DNA from: Streptomyces fuscichromogenes
GTDB taxonomy: Bacteria > Actinomycetota > Actinomycetes > Streptomycetales > Streptomycetaceae
DNA length: 64,000 bases
NCBI RefSeq assembly: GCF_014645815.1
Contig: NZ_BMML01000001.1
Coordinates: 366,118 to 430,117 of the forward strand
Direction of reading: 5' to 3'
The position numbers and the translations under genes were made by a program. Of the stretch, positions 1-9,967 are shown piece by piece. Position 1 is the stretch's first letter, and each line of letters begins with the position of its first letter. The notes below the pieces were generated by a model, which worked only from the letters and a program-made list of their open reading frames with translations, was not told the origin of the DNA and ran no database searches.

Positions 1-24
1 CGCAACGGCTGCGGCGAGACACCA

Positions 25-59
25 AGGGGCGCGGGGAACTGCGCGACAAGCCCCCACCC
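25..59 (+). repeat. Dispersed intergenic repeat, copy A
   Basis: The core AGGGGCGCGGGGAACTGCGC is followed by GACAAGCCCCCAC. Related copies occur near 3899, 17203, 29158, 53570 and 62117. It lies just past the 3' end of the anthranilate synthase gene. Confidence 0.7.
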
Positions 60-74
60 ACCCGCACCCGCAAC

Positions 75-3556
<3,482 letters not shown>

Positions 3557-3574
3557 CCGGTCCCGGTGTGAAGT

Positions 3575-3604
3575 GGGGCGCGGATCACAAATGATCCGCG
3601 CCCC
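3575..3604 (+). terminator. Terminator after DAHP synthase gene
   Basis: A perfect 13-bp stem, GGGGCGCGGATCA / TGATCCGCGCCCC, with loop CAAA is followed by TTCCACTTTT. It begins 18 nt after the stop codon. The flanking AAGTGG and CCAC can extend the stem. Confidence 0.85.
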
Positions 3605-3638
3605 TTCCACTTTTGCGGCCCGCGGCTGATGGGTAAGG

Positions 3639-3654
3639 TTAGGTTTGCCTCACC
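3639..3654 (+). promoter_or_regulatory. Iron box (DmdR/IdeR-type operator)
   Basis: TTAGGTTTGCCTCACC closely matches the left and central part of the DtxR/IdeR consensus (TTAGGTTAGSCTAACCTAA). It lies 51 nt before the ferredoxin start. Iron-dependent repression of the downstream gene is inferred. Confidence 0.7.
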
Positions 3655-3704
3655 GATCAATCGGGACGGCACCACTGATCGATCCCGGCGGGAGGTGAAT
3701 CCGC

Positions 3705-3983
3705 GTGTACGTGTGCAGCTGCTTCGGGGTGACCGAGGCGCAGGTCAGGAAGCACGCGGAGGACGGTGCCTGCACCCCGCGCCAGATAGCGTCCGCGTGC
3801 AAGGCGGGCACGGACTGCGGTTCGTGCGTCCGTCGCATCCAGGCGATCCTCGGCCGGGACCGGCCCGCCCTGACAGCGCTGCCCGGTGAGCGCCTCGCAG
3901 GGGCGCGGGGGACTGCGCGACCGGCCGCGACGGGCCCGCAGACGATCGACGAGCTGCCCCGGCCCTTCCCGCGGAGCGCCTAG
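3705..3983 (+). CDS. bfd: Bacterioferritin-associated ferredoxin, BFD-like [2Fe-2S] protein
   Basis: 92 aa. The first 50 residues are a BFD-type [2Fe-2S] domain with cysteines C4 and C6 (MYVCSCFGVT) and a CxxC near residues 36-39 (TDCGSCVRR). The family donates electrons to bacterioferritin so that stored iron can be released. The GTG at 3705 starts directly on the conserved MYVCSC. An iron box precedes it. The gene converges on bacterioferritin and the two stop codons overlap. The last 35 residues or so are not typical of BFD and partly coincide with a copy of the dispersed GC-rich repeat (about 3899-3926), so the tail may be acquired. Confidence 0.88.
   Translation: MYVCSCFGVTEAQVRKHAEDGACTPRQIASACKAGTDCGSCVRRIQAILGRDRPALTALPGERLAGARGTARPAATGPQTIDELPRPFPRSA
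3899..3926 (+). repeat. Dispersed repeat, copy B, inside the 3' end of bfd
   Basis: AGGGGCGCGGGGGACTGCGC, then GACCGGCC, matches copy A with few changes. It is translated as part of the C-terminal tail of the ferredoxin. Confidence 0.6.
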
Positions 3984-4462
3984 CTGCTCTCGGGCTGCTC
4001 GATGAGCTGCGCGAGGTAGAGCGCCTCGCCCAGCTTCTCCAGCAGCTCCAGCTGCGTGTCGAGGTAGTCGATGTGGTGCTCCTCGTCCTTCAGGATGTCC
4101 TCGAAGATGTTCGCGGACGTGATGTCGCCCTTCTCGCGCATCACCTTGACCCCGCGCTTGAGGCGGTCGATCGCCTCCACCTCGATCTGCCGGTCGGCCT
4201 CGAACATCTCCTTCACGGTCTGCCCCACGCGGACGTGGAACAGCCGCTGGTAGTTGGGCAGCCCCTCCAGGAACAGGATCCGGTCGGTGAGCACCTCGGC
4301 GTGCTTCATCTCGTCGAACGACTCGTGCCGGGTGTACTTCGCGAGCTTGTACCAGCCGAAGTTCTCCTGCATCTTCGCGTGCAGGAAGTACTGGTTGATC
4401 GCGGTGAGCTCGCCGGTGAGCTGCTCGTTGAGGAATTCGATGACCTCGGGGTCGCCCTGCAT
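3980..4462 (-). CDS. bfr: Bacterioferritin
   Basis: 160 aa haem-containing ferritin that oxidises Fe2+ and stores it in a 24-mer shell. Ferroxidase ligands are visible: E18 (TGEL), E51 and H54 (FDEMKHAE), and the later E and EEHH (DEEHHIDYLD). M52, the haem-binding methionine, is present. The start at 4462 gives the canonical MQGDPEVIEFLNEQL. A longer frame beginning 18 nt upstream is less likely, since GGAAGGAG precedes 4462 by about 8 nt. It converges with its ferredoxin partner, which together form an iron store and release pair. Confidence 0.95.
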   Translation of the reverse strand: MQGDPEVIEFLNEQLTGELTAINQYFLHAKMQENFGWYKLAKYTRHESFDEMKHAEVLTDRILFLEGLPNYQRLFHVRVGQTVKEMFEADRQIEVEAIDRLKRGVKVMREKGDITSANIFEDILKDEEHHIDYLDTQLELLEKLGEALYLAQLIEQPESS

Positions 4463-4531
4463 CGCAGAGGCTCCTTCCACGTACTGGGGTGTGTGCGGCG
4501 CATGATTGCACCGGCGCAGAAGATCGTCCAG

Positions 4532-4545
4532 TAAGTGCGCACTTA
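4532..4545. promoter_or_regulatory. Palindromic operator-like site between bfr and the molybdopterin oxidoreductase gene
   Basis: TAAGTGCGCACTTA is a perfect 14-bp palindrome. Five bases later a second, imperfect copy (TAAGTGCATGCTTG) follows. The pair sits in the divergent promoter region 70-100 nt from both start codons. The binding protein is unknown; a TetR- or MarR-type dimer would fit the symmetry. Confidence 0.5.
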
Positions 4546-4635
4546 GTAAGTAAGTGCATGCTTGATGCCAGTTGACCGATTTGCTGATCTCTGAGGTGTT
4601 CGCCTGGTCCGGCGTACTGCTCGCGGTCTGTCAGG

Positions 4636-5277
4636 ATGGAAGGCATGGGTCATCCGGTGCGGCGCGCGTCTCGGGAAACCGCGGGAGCGGAGCTCCCGCC
4701 GGGGCAGCGGCTGCAGCGCGGCTGGCCGGTCACGCACTACGGCCCGGTGCCCAGGTTCCGGCCCGAGCGCTGGGAGTTCAGGGTCTTCGGTGCCACCGCC
4801 GACGGGGGCGCCCGCATCTGGAACCACGAGCAGTTCACGGCTCTGCCGTACGCCACCGTGGTCGCCGATCTGCACTGCGTGACGAAGTTCAGCATGCTCG
4901 GCGCCGAGTGGGGCGGGGTTCCGGCGCGGACCGTCCTGGAGCTCGCGCCGCCCGCCCCCGACGTCACCCATGTGATGGTCTGGGCGGAGTACGGCTTCAG
5001 CTCCAACCTGCGCCTCGCGGACTTCGCCGCCGAGCACACCGTCTTCGCCACCCACAAGGACGGCGAACTCCTCACCGCCGAGCACGGTTTCCCGGTCCGC
5101 CTGGTCGTCCCGCAGCTGTATGCCTGGAAGGGCCCCAAGTGGGTCCGCGGCATCGAGTACATGACCGCCGACCGCCGCGGCTTCTGGGAGGAGCGCGGCT
5201 ACCACAACATCGGCGACCCCTGGAAGGAGCAGCGCTTCTCCTATCAGGAGGGGCCGGGGGACGGCCCGGAGCTCTGA
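4636..5277 (+). CDS. Molybdopterin-dependent oxidoreductase, sulfite-oxidase-like catalytic domain
   Basis: 213 aa, nearly all one oxidoreductase molybdopterin-binding domain of the sulfite oxidase/YedY fold. The single Cys in DLHCVTKFS is the expected molybdenum ligand. Other family features are WEFRVFG at the start and PQLYAWKGPKWVRGIE. There is no Tat signal, so it is probably cytoplasmic. The natural substrate of such short homologues is not known. Start ATG 4636; a second in-frame ATG at 4645 is possible. Confidence 0.85.
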   Translation: MEGMGHPVRRASRETAGAELPPGQRLQRGWPVTHYGPVPRFRPERWEFRVFGATADGGARIWNHEQFTALPYATVVADLHCVTKFSMLGAEWGGVPARTVLELAPPAPDVTHVMVWAEYGFSSNLRLADFAAEHTVFATHKDGELLTAEHGFPVRLVVPQLYAWKGPKWVRGIEYMTADRRGFWEERGYHNIGDPWKEQRFSYQEGPGDGPEL

Positions 5278-5288
5278 GGTCCGGCCGC

Positions 5289-5807
5289 TCAGTGGTGGTA
5301 CCGGTGCACCACCGCGTGCCCCTTGCCCCGCCCGATCGTCCACCTGTTGACCGGCGTGGTCACCACGAACGCGAGCGCCAGCGAGACGGCCAGTGAGATC
5401 CAGAACAGCGCGTCGGCCAACTGGGCGTCCATCGCCGCCGGCCAGACCAGGATCGTGCCGTTGTCGATCAGCTCCATCACGGCGATCGAGACGGTGTCCG
5501 CGGCCAGCGCGACCCGCAGCGCGGTGCGCAGGCCGATGCCCGCCCTCAGGACCCCGCGCATGGTGAGCGCGTAGCCGAAGAAGAACGCCAGCACGATCGC
5601 CAGCAGCGTGGTCGGCAGGTTCCCCCAGCCGAACGCCGTGCCGACGACCATGCCGAGCACCTCGCCGATGGCGCAGCCGGTCAGGCAGTGCAGGGTGGCC
5701 TGGGCGGCCATGGCCCAGGAGACGCCGGTGCCGCCGTGTGCCTCGTGTGCCTCATGCGGTGTGTGCGTGTGGCCGGTGTGCTCGTGGAGGACGTGCTCGT
5801 GGTCCAT
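5289..5807 (-). CDS. DUF4396 membrane protein with His-rich N-terminus
   Basis: 172 aa. The first 27 residues are rich in His (MDHEHVLHEHTGHTHTPHEA), a likely metal-binding tail. Four hydrophobic segments follow (roughly residues 31-50, 60-80, 85-105 and 135-155). The family (DUF4396) has no established biochemical function. The gene starts 49 nt from a perfect CsoR-like palindrome, so copper- or metal-linked expression is a reasonable inference. The motif TLHCLTGCAIGEVLG contains two Cys at the start of the membrane domain, which might also bind metal. Confidence 0.8.
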   Translation of the reverse strand: MDHEHVLHEHTGHTHTPHEAHEAHGGTGVSWAMAAQATLHCLTGCAIGEVLGMVVGTAFGWGNLPTTLLAIVLAFFFGYALTMRGVLRAGIGLRTALRVALAADTVSIAVMELIDNGTILVWPAAMDAQLADALFWISLAVSLALAFVVTTPVNRWTIGRGKGHAVVHRYHH

Positions 5808-5855
5808 GACTGACCCCCGGTGTCGGATGCCGATCCTTCTGTGACGCCAACATTT

Positions 5856-5872
5856 ATACCCCCCGGGGGTAT
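5856..5872. promoter_or_regulatory. CsoR-like copper operator
   Basis: ATACCCCCCGGGGGTAT has perfect 8-bp arms around one central base. This matches the G-tract palindromes bound by actinobacterial CsoR repressors. It lies upstream of the DUF4396 gene and also 78 nt upstream of the Crp/Fnr gene start. Confidence 0.65.
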
Positions 5873-5949
5873 TCCGGAAGGCTTCGGGCTCGTTCCGGTA
5901 ACGACGGGCACATCCCGTACCCGGGCCGCTACGCTGAGATTCCCGCCTG

Positions 5950-6738
5950 GTGGGAGTCGTGCCGGGCGGAGCCGGATCCGAGGGGCCGCCGGGGTTCCCC
6001 CTGCGGTCCGGTCCCGGGGCGAGCGGTCGGGGGACGACGGTGGGGCTGTTCGGCGAGCGGCATACCTTCCTGGGCGGTCTCGGCCCGGGGGACCGCGAGG
6101 CTCTGACAGGTCTCGGCACCCGGCACGCGTACCCGCCGTACGGCAGCGTCGTCGCGGAAGGCGACCGCAGCACGTTCGCGGTGGTCCTGCTCAGCGGCTG
6201 GTGCACGGTGTGGACGCCGACCGAGCGCGGCGGCCGGCTGATCCTGGCGCTGCGCCGGGCCGGCGAGGTGATCGGCGACATGGCGGCGCTCGACGGCCGC
6301 CCGCGCAGCGCCTCGGTGAGCACCCTCGGCCAGGTGACCGGACTGGTCGTCCCCGGGGAGCGGTTCCGGCGGTTCCTCGCCTCCCGGCCGCACGCCAACG
6401 CACTGATGATGAACCAGTTCGCCGAGCGGCTGCGCAGCGCGGACCACGAGCGCCGGGCGCTGGCCTCCATGACCGTGCTGCAACGGCTCGCCGAGCGCCT
6501 GGTCGAACTCGCCGACCGCACCGGCAGCCCGGAGAACGCGGCCGTGACCATCCGGCTGCCCCTCGCGCAGCACGAACTGGCCGCGTCCGTGGGCTCCACC
6601 CGCGAGGCCGTCGCCAAGGCCCTGCGACTCCTACGCGAACAGGGCCTGGTCCGCACCGGCCCCGGCACCCTGGCCGTGGCCGACCTGGACCCGCTCCGCC
6701 TGCTCGCCGCCGGACGACCACACCGCACGGAGACCTGA
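5950..6738 (+). CDS. Crp/Fnr family transcriptional regulator
   Basis: 262 aa from GTG 5950. The first 30 residues are low-complexity, so GTG 6040 (VGLFGERHTFLG) is a serious alternative start. The N-terminal cyclic-nucleotide-binding beta-roll contains VIGDMAALDGRPRSASV, which keeps the Arg-Ser pair of the cAMP-binding cassette but has Asp where Crp has Glu. The C-terminal winged helix contains LAQHELAASVGSTREAVAKAL, typical of Crp recognition helices. No Cys cluster for an Fe-S cluster is seen. It precedes the cyclase-like operon by 111 nt on the same strand, so a functional link through a cyclic nucleotide is possible but unproven. Confidence 0.88.
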   Translation: MGVVPGGAGSEGPPGFPLRSGPGASGRGTTVGLFGERHTFLGGLGPGDREALTGLGTRHAYPPYGSVVAEGDRSTFAVVLLSGWCTVWTPTERGGRLILALRRAGEVIGDMAALDGRPRSASVSTLGQVTGLVVPGERFRRFLASRPHANALMMNQFAERLRSADHERRALASMTVLQRLAERLVELADRTGSPENAAVTIRLPLAQHELAASVGSTREAVAKALRLLREQGLVRTGPGTLAVADLDPLRLLAAGRPHRTET

Positions 6739-6754
6739 CGGCCATCCGTCCCGC

Positions 6755-6774
6755 GCTGTGTAAACGGCTACAGC
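6755..6774. promoter_or_regulatory. Inverted repeat before the cyclase/PycTM-like operon
   Basis: GCTGT-N10-ACAGC, a 20-bp dyad between the Crp/Fnr stop and the first gene of the island. The spacing resembles a Crp-family site, but the arms are short. Confidence 0.3.
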
Positions 6775-6849
6775 GGCGACCGTGCGGCTCCGCGACCATC
6801 GCAGCCGAGGGGCCGGACGGCCCGGCGGGACGGCAGGGAGGAGAGAACG

Positions 6850-7650
6850 ATGGAGGGGGAAGCCGCGTACGGCTTCATCGTCAACGTGGACGCACAGGGC
6901 TCGGGCCTGCTGTCCGACACCGAGAAGCCCGGCATGCGGCGCAGACTCTACGACGTCACGGGCGCCGCCTTCGAACAGGTCGGCATCCACCCGCCGCGCC
7001 TCTACCAGGAGGACCGGGGCGACGGCATCCTCAGCGTGCTGGCGCCCGAGGTGCCGCCCGCCCGGGTCGTGGGGGAGTGGGTGGAGCAGCTCCACCAGAA
7101 CCTCCGGGAGAGCAACCGGGAGGTCAGGAAGCCGCTCCGGCTGCGCGTGGGCCTGCACATCGGCCGGGTCACGCCCGACGCCCACGGCCGCTCCGGGCGC
7201 GCCGTCGACCTGGCCTGCCGGCTGTGCGACTGCGCCCCCGCGAAGGCGATCCTCGCCGCCGCGACCGGCGCGCCCCTGGTGGTGGCCGTCTCCGACCGGG
7301 TGCACGAGGACTTCGTCCTGCCCGGCGGGCGCTGGGTGGACCCCGGGCACTACCGCCGGCTCGACGTGGAGCTCAAGGAGGGCCGCATCACCGCCTGGTT
7401 CACGGTCCCCGGCCGCTCCGCGCCGCCCGAGCCTCCGGAGCCGTCCGAGCCGTCCGAGCCCGAAGTGCCCGAGGCGATCGCGCCGGCCGGTACCCGGGAC
7501 ACCAGGGCGAGCACCCCGCCGCGGTCGCCGGCCGCCACCGACACCGGGGGCCGCTTCGTCCAGAACATCCACCAGCACGCCGACGGAGAGGTCATCGCCG
7601 TCGAACGGATCGACACCCTCAACATCGACCGCCGCGGCGGTGGCCGGTGA
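6850..7650 (+). CDS. Nucleotidyl-cyclase-like protein, candidate signal generator of a conflict system
   Basis: 266 aa. Residues 7-180 resemble a class III nucleotidyl cyclase domain: first metal-type Asp D14 in FIVNVDAQGSG, second Asp D58 in YQEDRGDGILSVL, the strand LRVGLHIGRV, and GRAVDLACRL, where the usual Asn of the Asn-Arg pair is Asp while Arg is kept. The substrate (ATP, GTP, CTP or UTP) cannot be read from sequence. Residues 185-230 are a Pro/Glu linker. Residues 242-260 (QHADGEVIAVERIDTLNID) align without gaps to the N-terminus of the next protein. GGGAGGAG precedes the ATG. The stop overlaps the next start by 4 nt. Related cyclases act in Pycsar anti-phage systems. Confidence 0.75.
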   Translation: MEGEAAYGFIVNVDAQGSGLLSDTEKPGMRRRLYDVTGAAFEQVGIHPPRLYQEDRGDGILSVLAPEVPPARVVGEWVEQLHQNLRESNREVRKPLRLRVGLHIGRVTPDAHGRSGRAVDLACRLCDCAPAKAILAAATGAPLVVAVSDRVHEDFVLPGGRWVDPGHYRRLDVELKEGRITAWFTVPGRSAPPEPPEPSEPSEPEVPEAIAPAGTRDTRASTPPRSPAATDTGGRFVQNIHQHADGEVIAVERIDTLNIDRRGGGR

Positions 7651-9782
7651 GCGCCCAGAGCCCCCCGCCGCGACCGCCGCTGCGGCAGACGGCCGAACCG
7701 GAGAGGGACGACGTCGTCGGCGGCTCCGCCGCCGACCCGCTCGGCGAGGAGGCGCTGCCCGGAGCGGCGGCCGCCGCCTCCCGGGTCTACCGCTCGACCG
7801 TGAGCCAGCACGGCACCGGCACCCTCGTCAGTTCCGGATCCGTCGCCACCATGAACCTCTACGGCCGGCAGGCGGCCGAACGCGTCCTGGCCGGCCCGCT
7901 CCCGGAGGACCAACTGCGCAGACTGCGCCAGGTCTTCCGGGAACCGGCGGACTACGGCGAACACCGCGAGCAACTGCGCGCCGGACGCCTCCTGGTGCTC
8001 CACGGCCCGCCCGGCACCGGCCGCGCCTGCACCGCCCTGTCCCTGCTGGACGGCCTGACCGGGGGCCGGGTCTCCCGGCTCGACCCGCGCACCGACCTGG
8101 ACGGGCTCGACGACGACCAGATCAGCGACGGCCACGGCTACACCCTGGAACCGAGCGCCACCGGGCTGCCGGACGAGACCGGCCTCGACCGGCTCCGCGA
8201 ACTGCTCGGCCGCAAGGAGGCCTACGCGGTGCTGCTCGCCGCCCCCGAACCCGGTGACCTGCTCTCCCACGGCGGCCGCTACCACCGCGCCCACACCCCG
8301 GCCGCCCAGACCGCCGTCCTCGACGGCCATCTCCGCCTCGAACTGCGGGACTTCGGCCCCGAACTGTACGAGCGGGCCCGGACGACCGCCCTCGACCCCG
8401 ACGTGCTGGAGGCACGCGGACTCGACGAACTGCGGCCCGCGGAGGCCGCCCAGTACGCGCGGCTCCTCGCCCGGCACACCCGGGACGAGCTCACGCACGA
8501 CGAACTCCTCGCCGGATGCCGGAGGTTCGCCGAGAACCAGGCCGCCGAATGGTTCGCCGGCGGGGTCCGCTCCGAGACCCCGGAGCGGCTGCGGGACGCG
8601 GCCTACCGGATCGCCGTCGCCGTCCTCGACGGAGCCTCCCTCAGCGCCGTCGTCGAGGCCGCCGAGGTGCTCGCCTGGGAACTGACCGTCACCGTCGACC
8701 CCGAGGCCACCCCGGGCCGTCCGCTGTTCAGCGACGGCGTCGACGCCCGGCTGGTCTCCGCCCGCGCGGTCGCCGAACTCGGCACCGAGGAGGTCGGCAC
8801 CGAGGAAGTCCCGGTACGCACCGTCCGGTTCGGCGGCGAGGCGCTCGCCCCGGCCGTCCTCGGCCACCTCTGGCAGCACCGGCACAACGCGCGCGGACCC
8901 GTGCTGCGCTGGCTGGCCGGACTCTGTGAGGACGACCGGCCCCAGGTCTGGGTGCGGGCCGCCGTCGCCGCCGGACAGCTGTGCCGACTGGACCTCTCGC
9001 ACACCGTGCACGAACTGGTGCAGCCCATGGCCCAGGCCGAACAGGTGCGCCGCCGGGTGTTCGCCGCGACCGTCCTCGACGTGGCCGTCCGCTCCCCGGA
9101 GGCCGGCGGCGCGGTCCGGGCACTGGTGGCCTTCTGGTCCCGCCACCCCGACCGGCACCTGCGCTGGACGGCGGGGGCCGTGCTCGGCCGGGGCCGGGCG
9201 GCGGACACCGTCCGCGAGACGCTGGACCTGCTCGGCGGGATCGGCGTCCGCGAGGACGGCAGGCTGCGGGCCGACGCGGCCGTCCAGGTCGCCCACTTCG
9301 CCGGGGCCCGGCCCGAGTCCCGGACCCTGCGCCGGATCCGCGCCTGGCTGTCCGACGGACGCCGGCCCCAGCAGGACCTCGGTCTGCAGAGCACGGTCTT
9401 CCTCGCCGCCGTCCCGGTGAGCGAGCTCTGGAACCAGCACGAGGACCTGGAAGGCCACGGCGACTGGCCGCTGATGCTCGCCCTGGCCGCGGTCCGGCCC
9501 GCGCTCGCCCCGGAACTCGCCGGGCTGCTGTGGACCGCGCTGCGGACCCCACGGTCGTACGAGGCCGCGATCGAGACCCTGTCCGGCTGGCTGCGCGGCT
9601 CCGCCGGCCGGCCCTGGGCCGACCGGCTGGAGCGGTTCCTGCCGCTCCTCGTGCACAGCCACGACGACCGCGACCGGCTGCTGGCCGTCATCGGGGAACT
9701 CGCCGAGGACCCCGACCGACCACTGAACGAACAGCAGGTCCGCCGCCTGCGGGGGGCGGTCCGGGGAGCGGGCGCACCATGA
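7647..9782 (+). CDS. Large P-loop-like protein with helical repeats, candidate sensor/scaffold of the island
   Basis: 711 aa from GTG 7647, which overlaps the upstream stop (GTGA). Residues 1-45 are a disordered Pro/Ala-rich leader. Residues 54-72 (QHGTGTLVSSGSVATMNLY) match the C-terminal motif of the upstream protein. Residues 115-135 contain LLVLHGPPGTGRACTALS. This looks like a Walker A loop, but Lys is Arg126 and the Ser/Thr is Ala127. The Walker B-like strand AYAVLLAAPE lacks an acidic residue. ATP hydrolysis is therefore doubtful. Residues 350-700 are Leu/Ala-rich helical repeats of HEAT/ARM type, a usual recognition surface. The architecture recalls STAND-type immune sensors, but the family is not firmly identified. 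Confidence 0.7.
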   Translation: MSAQSPPPRPPLRQTAEPERDDVVGGSAADPLGEEALPGAAAAASRVYRSTVSQHGTGTLVSSGSVATMNLYGRQAAERVLAGPLPEDQLRRLRQVFREPADYGEHREQLRAGRLLVLHGPPGTGRACTALSLLDGLTGGRVSRLDPRTDLDGLDDDQISDGHGYTLEPSATGLPDETGLDRLRELLGRKEAYAVLLAAPEPGDLLSHGGRYHRAHTPAAQTAVLDGHLRLELRDFGPELYERARTTALDPDVLEARGLDELRPAEAAQYARLLARHTRDELTHDELLAGCRRFAENQAAEWFAGGVRSETPERLRDAAYRIAVAVLDGASLSAVVEAAEVLAWELTVTVDPEATPGRPLFSDGVDARLVSARAVAELGTEEVGTEEVPVRTVRFGGEALAPAVLGHLWQHRHNARGPVLRWLAGLCEDDRPQVWVRAAVAAGQLCRLDLSHTVHELVQPMAQAEQVRRRVFAATVLDVAVRSPEAGGAVRALVAFWSRHPDRHLRWTAGAVLGRGRAADTVRETLDLLGGIGVREDGRLRADAAVQVAHFAGARPESRTLRRIRAWLSDGRRPQQDLGLQSTVFLAAVPVSELWNQHEDLEGHGDWPLMLALAAVRPALAPELAGLLWTALRTPRSYEAAIETLSGWLRGSAGRPWADRLERFLPLLVHSHDDRDRLLAVIGELAEDPDRPLNEQQVRRLRGAVRGAGAP

Positions 9783-9967
9783 TGCGCCACCAGCGGCAGC
9801 CGTGGCCGCCCCAGGACGGCGAGTCCGTCCGGCCGCACCGGCTCAGCGGCCCCTTCGCCCCCGGCCGGTGCCGGGGCGCCCTCGACCGGCCGGCCGACCC
9901 GATGCCGCCCGCACCCCCGCCGCTCCCGGCGGACGGCTCCGGCCCCGGCCCCGGAGCACGCCGATGA
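9779..9967 (+). CDS. Small Pro-rich protein of unknown function within the island operon
   Basis: 62 aa. ATGA overlaps both the preceding stop (9779-9782) and the next start (9964-9967), so translation would be coupled at both ends. Composition is Pro/Gly/Arg-rich (MPPAPPPLP) and no domain is recognised. The double overlap is the main support. It could be only a translated spacer that keeps ribosomes on the message. Confidence 0.5.
   Translation: MMRHQRQPWPPQDGESVRPHRLSGPFAPGRCRGALDRPADPMPPAPPPLPADGSGPGPGARR

Noticed and set aside
5820..7646. Open frame joining the Crp region and the cyclase gene in frame with the large island protein
   Set aside because: It would imply a giant fusion, but residues before 7647 are out-of-frame translation of the Crp and cyclase genes. 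The GTGA overlap marks the true start.
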